Source of the DNA: Budorcas taxicolor | Taxonomy: Eukaryota > Chordata > Mammalia > Artiodactyla > Bovidae | Assembly: GCF_023091745.1 (NCBI RefSeq) | Contig: NW_026291487.1 | Coordinates: forward strand, 248,001-312,000 | DNA length: 64,000 nucleotides | Direction of reading: 5' to 3' | In this document: piece by piece, positions 13,421 through 25,600 of the stretch | Position numbering within the stretch: position 1 is the stretch's first letter | Layout: the number at the start of each line of letters is the position of its first letter | The notes under the pieces: generated by a model | The model's input: the letters and a program-made list of their open reading frames with translations, nothing else | Database searches by the model: none | Told to the model about the DNA's origin: nothing | Position numbers and translations under genes: made by a program

Positions 13421-15350
13421 TTGGTGCAAATCAAGAAGTTCCCCGACCTAGCCGTCTCCACTCGAGAGGAATCACGTGGGTCCCGCCCACATCCAGAGGA
13501 GCCCCGTTTCCGCCTCGTAGCTCGAGATGAGGGATCCTTTCCCTGCTTCGTCGGGAAAGAGTTCCCGGCGTTCCCGTCGCATCTCAAGAGGAGGCCCTCT
13601 CAACAGGAACGGCGAGAGGAACTCCAGGGTCGTGCCACCATTCCAAGAGTCCCCCAGATGTCTCAGTCCATTCCAGAGGAACCTCTTTTCCCCTCACAGG
13701 CTCGTCTTTCACGCCGAGGATCGACTCACACCAAGGTGGCACGTGGCACAGCCCTGTGGGAAAGCCTCGTGGGAAAGCCTCGAGGGACAGCCTCGAGGGA
13801 AAGCCACAGATCCCTTGATCCACGTGACAGGAAGCGTGACACTACTGCTGCAGCTCGGGAGGAAAGCGCACGTGCATGCCCCCACTCGAGACGAGGCCTG
13901 ACTCCCCTGGGGAGACTCAGAAGCACCCCAAGATCCATGGCAACACTGGAGAGCAATCCTCAGGTTCCGGCCCCGACTCCACACAAGGACTGAGGCCCCG
14001 GCATGGACGGGAGAGGAATCCCGAGAGGTCCCCTAGCAACTCGCATGGGGACTGGCCTTTCCTGAGGCCACCAGAGCGGGTCCCTGTGGTCCCCGTCGTA
14101 ACGCGAGAAGACCTGCCGCAACTCGAGAAAATCCAGGAGGTTCTCCCCTCCAGGCGAGATGAGGCCCATTTCCGCTGAGGCGTCTCGAGGCTGATCACAC
14201 CTCACCTCTGGAACTTCGAAAGGCTCCTTCACACCCCTGGTGCAAATCAAGAAGTTCCCCGACCTAGCCGTCTCCACTCGAGAGGAATCACGTGGGTCCC
14301 GTCCACATCCAGAGGAGCCCCGTTTCCGCCTCGTAGCTCGAGATGAGGGATCCTTTCCCTGCTTCGTCGGGAAAGAGTTCCCGGCCTTCCCGTCGCATCT
14401 CAAGAGGAGGCCCTCTCAACAGGAACGGCGAGAGGAACTCCAGGGTCGTGCCACCATTCCAAGAGTCCCCCAGATGTCTCAGTCCATTCCAGAGGAACCT
14501 CTTTTCCCTTCACCGGCTCGTCTTTCACGCCGAGGATCGACTCACACCAAGGTGGCACGTGGCACAGCCCTGTGGGAAAGCCTCGTGGGAAAGCCTCGAG
14601 GGACAGCCTCGAGGGAAAGCCACAGATCCCTTGATCCACGTGACAGGAAGCGTGACACTAGTGCTGCAGCTCGGGAGGAAAGCGCACGTGCATGCCCCCA
14701 CTCGAGACGAGGCCTGACTCCCCTGGGGAGACTCAGAAGCACCCCAAGATCCATGGCAACACTGGAGAGGAATCCTCAGGTTCCGGCCCCGACTCCACAC
14801 AAGGACTGAGGCCCCGGCATGGACGGGAGAGGAATCCCGAGAGGTCCCCTAGCAACTCGCATGGGGACTGGCCTTTCCTGAGGCCACCAGAGCGGGTCCC
14901 TGAGGTCCCCGTCGTAACTCGAGAAGACCTGCCGCAACTCGAGAAAATCCAGGAGGTTCTCCCCTCCAGGCGAGATGAGGCCCATTTCCGCTGAGGCGTC
15001 TCGAGGCTGATCACACCTCACCTCTGGAACTTCGAAAGGCTCCTTCACACCCTTGGTGCAAATCAAGAAGTTCCCCGACATACCCGTCTCCACTCGAGAG
15101 GAATCACGAGGGTCCCGCCCACATCCAGAGGAGCCCCGTTTCCGCCTCGTAGCTCGAGATGAGGGATCCTTTCCCTGCTTCGTCGGGAAAGAGTTCCCGG
15201 CCTTCCCGTCGCATCTCAAGAGGAGGCCCTCTCAACAGGAACGGCGAGAGGAACTCCAGGGTCGTGCCACCATTCCAAGAGTCCCCCAGATGTCTCAGTC
15301 CATTCCAGAGGAACCTCTTTTCCCTTCACCGGCTCGTCTTTCACGCCGAG
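13421..15350. repeat. Transition monomers between six-mer and nine-mer blocks
   Basis: Units start at 13421 (A), 14237 (A) and 15053 (B, first part). The 13421 copy resembles those at 6906 and 11789 (CCCCTCACAGGC) and shares GGAGAGCAATCC with the end of the 2023 copy. The 14237 copy has the CTGGTGC landmark and ACACTAGTGCTG. After the 15053 landmark the CACGTGGGTCC variant typical of the first 15 kb mostly gives way to CACGAGGGTCC. Confidence 0.7.
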
Positions 15351-18300
15351 GATCGATTACACCAAGGTGGCACGTGGCACAGCCCTGTGGGAAAGCCTCG
15401 TGGGAAAGCCTCGAGGGACAGCCTCGAGGGAAAGCCACAGATCCCTTGATCCACGTGCCAGGAAGCGTGACACTACTGCTGCAGCTCGGGAGGAAAGCGC
15501 ACGTGCATGCCCCCACTCGAGACGAGGCCTGACTCCCCTGGGGAGACTCAGAAGCACCCCAAGATCCATGGCAACACTGGAGAGGAATCCTCAGGTTCCG
15601 GCCCCGACTCCACACAAGGACTGAGGCCCCGGCATGGACGGGAGAGGAATCCCGAGAGGTCCCCTAGCAACTCGCATGGGGACTGGGCCTTTCCTGAGGC
15701 CACCAGAGCGGGTCCCTGAGGTCCCAGTCGTAACTCGAGAAGACCTGCCGCAACTCGAGAAAATCCAGGAGGTTCTCCCCTCCAGGCGAGATGAGGCCCA
15801 TTTCCGCTGAGGCGTCTCGAGGCTGATCACACCTCACCTCTGGAACTTCGAAAGGGTCCTTCACACCCTTGGTGCAAATCAAGAAGTTCCCCGACCTAGC
15901 CGTCTCCACTCGAGAGGAATCACGAGGGTCCCGCCCACATCCAGAGGAGCCCCGTTCTCCGCCTCGTAGCTCGAGTTGAGGGATCCTTTCCCTGCTTCGT
16001 CGGGAAAGAGTTCCCGGCCTTCCCGTCGCATCTCAAGAGGAGGCCCTCTCAACAGGAACGGCGAGAGGAACTCCAGGGTCGTGCCACCATTTCCAAGAGT
16101 CCCCCAGATGTCTCAGTCCATTCCAGAGGAACCTCTTTTCCCTTCACCCGGCTCGTCTTTCACGCCGAGGATCGACTCACACCAAGGTGGCACGTGCACA
16201 GCCCTGTGGGAAAGCCTCGTGGAAAGCCTCGAGGGACAGCCTCGAGGGAAAGCCACAGATCCTTTGATCCACGTGACAGGAAGCGTGACACTACTGCTGC
16301 AGCTCGGGAGGAAAGCGCACGTGCATGCCCCCACTCGAGACGAGGCCTGACTCCCCTGGGAGACTCAGAAGCACCCCAAGATCCATGGCAACACTGGAGA
16401 GGAATCCTCAGGTTCCGGCCCCGACTCCACACAAGGACTGAGGCCCCGGCATGGACGGGAGAGGAATCCCAAGAGGTCCCCTAGCAACTCGCATGGGGAC
16501 TGGCCTTTCCTGAGGCCACCAGAGCGGGTCCCTGAGGTCCCCGTCGTAACTCGAGATGACCTGCCGCAACTCGAGAAAATCCAGGAGGTTCTCCCCTCCA
16601 GGCGAGATGAGGCCCATTTCCGCTGAGGCGTCTCGAGGCTGATCACACCTCCCCTCTGGAACTTCGAAAGGGTCCTTCACACCCTTGGTGCAAATCAAGA
16701 AGTTCCCCGACCTAGCCGTCTCCACTCGAGAGGAATCACGGGGGACCCGCCCACATCCAGAGGAGCCCCGTTTCCGCCTCGTAGCTCGAGATGAGGGATC
16801 CTTTCCCTGCTTCGTCGGGAAAGAGTTCCCGGCGTTCCAGTCGCATCTCAAGAGGAGGCCCTCTCTACAGGAACGGCGAGAGGAACTCCAGGGTCGTGCC
16901 ACCATTCCAAGAGTCCCCCAGATGTCTCAGTCCATTCCAGAGGAACCTCTTTTCCCTTCACCGGCTCGTCTTTCACGCCGAGGATCGACTCACACCAAGG
17001 TGGCACGTGGCACAGCCCTGTGGGAAAGCCTCGTGGGAAAGCCTCGAGGGACAGCCTCGAGGGAAAGCCACAGATCCCTTGATCCACGTGACAGGAAGCG
17101 TGACACTACTGCTGCAGCTCGGGAGGAAAGCGCACGTGCATGCCCCCACTCGAGACGAGGCCTGACTCCCCTGGGGAGACTCAGAAGCACCCCAAGATCC
17201 ATGGCAACACTGGAGAGGAATCCTCAGGTTCCGTCCCCGACTCCACACAAGGACTGAGGCCGCGGCATGGACGGGAGAGGAATCCCGAGAGGTCCGCTAG
17301 CAACTCGCATGGGGACTGGCCTTTCCTGAGGGCACCAGAGCACGTCCCTGAGGTCCCCGTCGTAACTCGAGAAGACCTGCCGCAACTCGAGAAAATCCAG
17401 GAGGTTCTCCCCTCCAGGCGAGATGAGGCCCATTTCCGCTGAGGCGTCTCGAGGCTGATCACACCTCCCCTCTGGAACTTCGAAAGGGTCCTTCACACCC
17501 TTGGTGCAAATCAAGAAGTTCCCCGACCTAGCCGTCTCCACTTGAGAGGATTCACGGGGTACCCGCCCACATCCAGAGGAGCCCCGTTTCCGCCTCGTAG
17601 CTCGAGATGAGGGATCCTTTCCCTGCTTCGTCGGGAAAGAGTTCCCGGCGTTCCCGTCGCATCTCAAGAGGAGGCCCTCTCAACAGGAACGGCGAGAGGA
17701 ACTCCAGGGTCGTGCCACCATTCCAAGAGTCCCTCAGATGTCTCAGTCCATTCCAGAGGAACCTCTTTTCCCTTCACCGGCTCGTCTTTCACACCGAGGA
17801 TCGACTCACACCAAGGTGGCACGTGGCACAGCCCTCTGGCAAAGCCTCGTGGGAAAGCCTCGAGGGACAGCCTCGAGGGAAAGCCACAGATCCCTTGATC
17901 CACGTGACAGGAAGCGTGACACTACTGCTGCAGCTCGGGAGGAAAGCGCACGTGCATGCCCCCACTCGAGACGAGGCCTGACTCCCCTGGGGAGACTCAG
18001 AAGCACCCCAAGATCCATGGCAACACTGGAGAGGAATCCTCAGGTTCCGGCCCCGACTCCACACAAGGACTGAGGCCCCGGCATGGACGGGAGAGGAATC
18101 CCGAGAGGTCCCCTAGCAACTCACATGGGGACTGGACTTTCCTGAGGCCACCAGAGCGGGTCCCTGAGGTCCCCGTCGTAACTCGAGAAGACCTGCCGCA
18201 ACTCGAGAAAATCCAGGAGGTTCTCCCCTCCAGGCGAGATGAGGCCCATTTCCGCTGAGGCGTCTCGAGGCTGATCACACCTCACCTCTGGAACTTCGAA

Positions 18301-21300
18301 AGGCTTCTTCACACCCTTGGTGCAAATCAAGAAGTTCCCCGACATACCCGTCTCCACTCGAGAGGAATCACGAGGGTCCCGCCCACATCCAGAGGAGACC
18401 CGTTTCCGCCTCGTAGCTCGAGATGAGGGATCCTTTCCCTGCTTCGTCGGGAAAGAGTTCCCGGCGTTCCCGTCGCATCTCAAGAGGAGGCCCTCTCAAC
18501 AGGAACGGCGAGAGGAAGGAACTCCAGGGTCGTGCCACCATTCCAAGAGTCCCCCAGATGTCTCAGTCCATTCCAGAGGAACCTCTTTTCCCTTCACCGG
18601 CTCGTCTTTCACGCCGAGGATCGACTCACACCAAGGTGGCACGTGGCACAGCCCTGTGGGAAAGCCTCGTGGGAAAGCCTCGAGGGACAGCCTCGAGGGA
18701 AAGCCACAGATCCCTTGATCCACGTGACAGGAAGCGTGACACTACTGCTGCAGCTCGGGAGGAAAGCGCACGTGCATGCCCCCACTCGTGACGAGGCCTG
18801 ACTCCCCTGGGGAGACTCAGAAGCACCCCAAGATCCATGGCAACACTGGAGAGGAATCCTCAGGTTCCGGCCCCGACTCCACACAAGAACTGAGGCCCCG
18901 GCATGGACGGGAGAGGAATCCCGAGAGGTCCCCTAGCAACTCGCATGGGGACTGGCCTTTCCTGAGGCCACCAGAGCGGGTCCCTGAGGTCCCCGTCGTA
19001 ACTCGAGAAGACCTGCCGCAACTCGAGAAAATCCAGGAGGTTCTCCCCTCCAGGCGAGATGAGGCCCATTTCCACTGAGGCGTCTCGAGGCTGATCACAC
19101 CTCACCTCTGGAACTTCGAAAGGGTCCTTCACACCCTTGGTGCAAATCAAGAAGTTCCCCGACCTAGCCGTCTCCACTCGATAGGAATCACGAGGGTCCC
19201 GCCCACATCCAGAGGAGCCCCGTTTCCGCCTCGTAGCTCAAGATGAGGGATCCTTTCCCTGCTTCGTCGGGAAAGAGTTCCCGGCCTTCCCGTCGCATCT
19301 CAAGAGGAGGCCCTCTCAACAGGAACGGCGAGAGGAACTCCAGGGTCGTGCCACCATTCCAAGAGTCCCCCAGATGTCTCAGTCCATTCCAGAGGAACCT
19401 CTTTTCCCTTCACCGGCTCGTCTTTCACGCCGAGGATCGACTCACACCAAGGTGGCACTGGCACAGCCCTGTGGGAAAGCCTCGTGGGAAAGCCTCGAGG
19501 GACAGCCTCGAGGGAAAGCCACAGATCCCTTGATCCACGTGACAGGAAGCGTGACACTACTGCTGCAGCTCGGGAGGAAAGCGCACGTGCATGCCCCCAC
19601 TCGAGACGAGGCCTGACTCCCCTGGGGAGACTCAGAAGCACCCCAAGATCCATGGCAACACTGGAGAGGAATCCTCAGGTTCCGGCCCGACTCCACACAA
19701 GGACTGAGGCCCCGGCATGGACGGGAGAGGAATCCCGAGAGGTCCCCTAGCAACTCACATGGGGACTGGACTTTCCTGAGGCCACCAGAGCGGGTCCCTG
19801 AGGTCCCCGTCGTAACTCGAGAAGACCTGCCGCAACTCGAGAAAATCCAGGAGATTCTCCCCTCCAGGCGAGATGAGGCCCATTTCCGCTGAGGCGTCTC
19901 GAGGCTGATCACACCTCCCCTCTGGAACTTCGAAAGGGTCCTTCACACCCTTGGTGCAAATCAAGAAGTTCCCCGACATACCCGTCTCCACTCGAGAGGA
20001 ATCACGAGGGTCCCGCCCACATCCAGAGGAGCCCCGTTTCCGCCTCGTAGCTCGAGATGAGGGATCCTTTCCCTGCTTCGTCGGGAAAGAGTTCCCGGCG
20101 TTCCCGTCGCATCTCAAGAGGAGACCCTCTCAACAGGAACGGAGAGAGGAACTCCAGGGTCGAGCCAGCATTCCAAGAGTCCCCCAGATGTCTCAGTCCA
20201 TTCCAGAGGAACCTCTTTTCCCTTCACCGGCTCGTCTTTCATGCCGAGGATCGACTCACACCAAGGTGGCACGTGGCACAGCCCTGTGGAAAGCCTCGTG
20301 GGAAAGCCTCGAGGGACAGCCTCGAGAGAAAGCCACAGATCCCTTGATCCACGTGACAGGAAGCGTGACACTACTGCTGCAGCTCGGGAGGAAAGCGCAC
20401 GTGCATGCCCCCACTCGAGACGAGGCCTGACTCCCCTGGGGAGACTCAGAAGCACCCCAAGATCCATGGCAACACTGGAGAGGAATCCTCAGGTTCCGGC
20501 CCCGACTCCACACAAGGACTGAGGCCCCGGCATGGACGGGAGAGGAATCCCGAGAGGTCCCCAAGCAACGCGCATGGGACTGGCCTTTCCTGAGGCCACC
20601 AGAGCGGGTCCCTGAGGTCCCCGTCGTAACTCGAGAAGACCTGCCGCAACTCGAGAAAATCCAGGAGGTTCTCCCCTCCAGGCGAGATGAGGCCCATTTC
20701 CGCTGAGGCGTCTCGAGGCTGATCACACCTCACCTCTGGAACTTCGAAAGGCTCCTTCACACCCTTGGTGCAAATCAAGAAGTTCCCCGACATACCCGTC
20801 TCCACTCGAGAGGAATCACGAGGGTCCCGCCCACATCCAGAGGAGCCCCGTTTCCGCCTCGTAGCTCGAGATGAGGGATCCTTTCCCTGCTTCGTCGGGA
20901 AAGAGTTCCCGGCGTTCCCGTCGCATCTCAAGAGGAGGCCCTCTCAACAGGAACGGCGAGAGGAACTCCAGGGTCGTGCCACCATTCCAAGAGTCCCCCA
21001 GATGTCTCAGTCCATTCCAGAGGAACCTCTTTTCCCTTCACCGGCTCGTCTTTCACGCCGAGGATCGACTCACACCAAGGTGGCACGTGGCACAGCCCTG
21101 AGGGAAAGCCTCGTGGGAAAGCCTCGAGGGACAGCCTCGAGGGAAAGCCACAGATCCCTTGATCCACGTGACAGGAAGCGTGACACTACTGCTGCAGCTC
21201 GGGAGGAAAGCGCACGTGCATGCCCCCACTCGAGACGAGGCCTGACTCCCCTGGGGAGACTCAGAAGCACCCCAAGATCCATGGCAACACTGGAGAGGAA

Positions 21301-22394
21301 TCCTCAGGTTCCGGCCCCGACTCCACACAAGGACTGAGGCCCCGGCATGGACGGGAGAGGAATCCCGAGAGGTCCCCTAGCAACTCGCATGGGGACTGGC
21401 CTTTCCTGAGGCCACCAGAGCGGGTCCCTGAGGTCCCCGTCGTAACTCGAGAAGACCTGCCGCAACTCGAGAAAATCCAGGAGGTTCTCCCCTCCAGGCG
21501 AGATGAGGCCCATTTCCGCTGAGGCGTCTCGAGGCTGATCACACCTCACCTCTGGAACTTCGAAAGGGTCCTTCACACCCTTGGTGCAAATCAAGAAGTT
21601 CCCCGACCTAGCCGTCTCCACTCGATAGGAATCACGAGGGTCCCGCCCACATCCAGAGGAGCCCCGTTTCCGCCTCGTAGCTCAAGATGAGGGATCCTTT
21701 CCCTGCTTCGTCGGGAAAGAGTTCCCGGCCTTCCCGTCGCATCTCAAGAGGAGGCCCTCTCAACAGGAACGGCGAGAGGAACTCCAGGGTCGTGCCACCA
21801 TTCCAAGAGTCCCCCAGATGTCTCAGTCCATTCCAGAGGAACCTCTTTTCCCTTCACCGGCTCGTCTTTCACGCCGAGGATCGACTCACACCAAGGTGGC
21901 ACTGGCACAGCCCTGTGGGAAAGCCTCGTGGGAAAGCCTCGAGGGACAGCCTCGAGGGAAAGCCACAGATCCCTTGATCCACGTGACAGGAAGCGTGACA
22001 CTACTGCTGCAGCTCGGGAGGAAAGCGCACGTGCATGCCCCCACTCGAGACGAGGCCTGACTCCCCTGGGGAGACTCAGAAGCACCCCAAGATCCATGGC
22101 AACACTGGAGAGGAATCCTCAGGTTCCGGCCCCGACTCCACACAAGGACTGAGGCCCCGGCATGGACGGGAGAGGAATCCCGAGAGGTCCCCTAGCAACT
22201 CACATGGGGACTGGACTTTCCTGAGGCCACCAGAGCGGGTCCCTGAGGTCCCCGTCGTAACTCGAGAAGACCTGCCGCAACTCGAGAAAATCCAGGAGGT
22301 TCTCCCCTCCAGGCGAGATGAGGCCCATTTCCGCTGAGGCGTCTCGAGGCTGATCACGCCTCCCTCTGGAACTTCGAAAGGGTCCTTCACACCC
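15351..22394. repeat. Nine-monomer higher-order repeat, copy 1, with many 1-bp indels
   Basis: The block runs from the second half of the unit at 15053 through units 15869, 16685, 17501, 18317, 19137, 19951, 20765 and 21581, in the order B A A A B A B B A. Shared markers with copy 2 include GATCGATT, CACGTGCCAGG, CTCGAGTTGAGGG, ATCCTTTGATCC, GAGGCCGCGGC, GGCTTCTTCAC, CTCGATAGGAATC and CCAAGCAACGCGC. Copy 1 alone carries about 13 indels: losses near 15356, 16196, 16221, 16360, 19688, 20289, 20578 and 22364; gains near 15687, 15957, 16090 and 16148; and a 4-bp GGAA gain near 18516. Most are in homopolymer runs. Confidence 0.85.
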
Positions 22395-22691
22395 TTGGTG
22401 CAAATCAAGAAGTTCCCCGACATACCCGTCTCCACTCGAGAGGAATCACGAGGGTCCCGCCCACATCCAGAGGAGCCCCGTTTCCGCCTCGTAGCTCGAG
22501 ATGAGGGATCCTTTCCCTGCTTCGTCGGGAAAGAGTTCCCGGCGTTCCCATCGCATCTCAAGAGGAGGCCCTCTCTACAGGAACGGCGAGAGGAACTCCA
22601 GGGTCGTGCCACCATTCCAAGAGTCCCCCAGATGTCTCTGTCCATTCCAGAGGAACCTCTTTTCCCTTCACCGGCTCGTCTTTCACGCCGA
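22395..22691. repeat. Monomer segment not shared between the nine-mer copies
   Basis: The first ~300 bp of the unit at 22395 differ from the equivalent of 15053: CCCATCGCATC, CCCTCTCTACAGG and ATGTCTCTGTCC. These three linked variants recur together at 58295, 61559 and 63190, some 36-41 kb away. From GATCGATT onward the unit follows the nine-mer pattern, so it is a junction or converted segment. Confidence 0.7.
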
Positions 22692-25600
22692 GGATCGATT
22701 CACACCAAGGTGGCACGTGGCACAGCCCTGTGGGAAAGCCTCGTGGGAAAGCCTCGAGGGACAGCCTCGAGGGAAAGCCACAGATCCCTTGATCCACGTG
22801 CCAGGAAGCGTGACACTACTGCTGCAGCTCGGGAGGAAAGCGCACGTGCATGCCCCCACTCGAGACGAGGCCTGACTCCCCTGGGGAGACTCAGAAGCAC
22901 CCCAAGATCCATGGCAACACTGGAGAGGAATCCTCAGGTTCCGGCCCCGACTCCACACAAGGACTGAGGCCCCGGCATGGACGGGAGAGGAATCCCGAGA
23001 GGTCCCCTAGCAACTCGCATGGGGACTGGCCTTTCCTGAGGCCACCAGAGCGGGTCCCTGAGGTCCCCGTCGTAACTCGAGAAGACCTGCCGCAACTCGA
23101 GAAAATCCAGGAGGTTCTCCCCTCCAGGCGAGATGAGGCCCATTTCCGCTGAGGCGTCTCGAGGCTGATCACACCTCACCTCTGGAACTTCGAAAGGCTC
23201 CTTCACACCCTTGGTGCAAATCAAGAAGTTCCCCGACCTAGCCGTCTCCACTCGAGAGGAATCACGAGGGTCCCGCCCACATCCAGAGGAGCCCCGTTTC
23301 CGCCTCGTAGCTCGAGTTGAGGGATCCTTTCCCTGCTTCGTCGGGAAAGAGTTCCCGGCCTTCCCGTCGCATCTCAAGAGGAGGCCCTCTCAACAGGAAC
23401 GGCGAGAGGAACTCCAGGGTCGTGCCACCATTCCAAGAGTCCCCCAGATGTCTCAGTCCATTCCAGAGGAACCTCTTTTCCCTTCACCGGCTCGTCTTTC
23501 ACGCCGAGGATCGACTCACACCAAGGTGGCACGTGGCACAGCCCTGTGGGAAAGCCTCGTGGGAAAGCCTCGAGGGACAGCCTCGAGGGAAAGCCACAGA
23601 TCCTTTGATCCACGTGACAGGAAGCGTGACACTACTGCTGCAGCTCGGGAGGAAAGCGCACGTGCATGCCCCCACTCGAGACGAGGCCTGACTCCCCTGG
23701 GGAGACTCAGAAGCACCCCAAGATCCATGGCAACACTGGAGAGGAATCCTCAGGTTCCGGCCCCGACTCCACACAAGGACTGAGGCCCCGGCATGGACGG
23801 GAGAGGAATCCCAAGAGGTCCCCTAGCAACTCGCATGGGGACTGGCCTTTCCTGAGGCCACCAGAGCGGGTCCCTGAGGTCCCCGTCGTAACTCGAGATG
23901 ACCTGCCGCAACTCGAGAAAATCCAGGAGGTTCTCCCCTCCAGGCGAGATGAGGCCCATTTCCGCTGAGGCGTCTCGAGGCTGATCACACCTCCCCTCTG
24001 GAACTTCGAAAGGGTCCTTCACACCCTTGGTGCAAATCAAGAAGTTCCCCGACCTAGCCGTCTCCACTCGAGAGGAATCACGGGGGACCCGCCCACATCC
24101 AGAGGAGCCCCGTTTCCGCCTCGTAGCTCGAGATGAGGGATCCTTTCCCTGCTTCGTCGGGAAAGAGTTCCCGGCGTTCCAGTCGCATCTCAAGAGGAGG
24201 CCCTCTCTACAGGAACGGCGAGAGGAACTCCAGGGTCGTGCCACCATTCCAAGAGTCCCCCAGATGTCTCAGTCCATTCCAGAGGAACCTCTTTTCCCTT
24301 CACCGGCTCGTCTTTCACGCCGAGGATCGACTCACACCAAGGTGGCACGTGGCACAGCCCTGTGGGAAAGCCTCGTGGGAAAGCCTCGAGGGACAGCCTC
24401 GAGGGAAAGCCACAGATCCCTTGATCCACGTGACAGGAAGCGTGACACTACTGCTGCAGCTCGGGAGGAAAGCGCACGTGCATGCCCCCACTCGAGACGA
24501 GGCCTGACTCCCCTGGGGAGACTCAGAAGCACCCCAAGATCCATGGCAACACTGGAGAGGAATCCTCAGGTTCCGTCCCCGACTCCACACAAGGACTGAG
24601 GCCGCGGCATGGACGGGAGAGGAATCCCGAGAGGTCCGCTAGCAACTCGCATGGGGACTGGCCTTTCCTGAGGGCACCAGAGCACGTCCCTGAGGTCCCC
24701 GTCGTAACTCGAGAAGACCTGCCGCAACTCGAGAAAATCCAGGAGGTTCTCCCCTCCAGGCGAGATGAGGCCCATTTCCGCTGAGGCGTCTCGAGGCTGA
24801 TCACACCTCCCCTCTGGAACTTCGAAAGGGTCCTTCACACCCTTGGTGCAAATCAAGAAGTTCCCCGACCTAGCCGTCTCCACTTGAGAGGATTCACGGG
24901 GGACCCGCCCACATCCAGAGGAGCCCCGTTTCCGCCTCGTAGCTCGAGATGAGGGATCCTTTCCCTGCTTCGTCGGGAAAGAGTTCCCGGCGTTCCCGTC
25001 GCATCTCAAGAGGAGGCCCTCTCAACAGGAACGGCGAGAGGAACTCCAGGGTCGTGCCACCATTCCAAGAGTCCCTCAGATGTCTCAGTCCATTCCAGAG
25101 GAACCTCTTTTCCCTTCACCGGCTCGTCTTTCACACCGAGGATCGACTCACACCAAGGTGGCACGTGGCACAGCCCTCTGGCAAAGCCTCGTGGGAAAGC
25201 CTCGAGGGACAGCCTCGAGGGAAAGCCACAGATCCCTTGATCCACGTGACAGGAAGCGTGACACTACTGCTGCAGCTCGGGAGGAAAGCGCACGTGCATG
25301 CCCCCACTCGAGACGAGGCCTGACTCCCCTGGGGAGACTCAGAAGCACCCCAAGATCCATGGCAACACTGGAGAGGAATCCTCAGGTTCCGGCCCCGACT
25401 CCACACAAGGACTGAGGCCCCGGCATGGACGGGAGAGGAATCCCGAGAGGTCCCCTAGCAACTCACATGGGGACTGGACTTTCCTGAGGCCACCAGAGCG
25501 GGTCCCTGAGGTCCCCGTCGTAACTCGAGAAGACCTGCCGCAACTCGAGAAAATCCAGGAGGTTCTCCCCTCCAGGCGAGATGAGGCCCATTTCCGCTGA

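Noticed and set aside
15351..22394. Pseudogene frameshifts
   Set aside because: The indels interrupt non-coding repeat frames, not a gene; they are better explained as consensus errors or neutral satellite variation.
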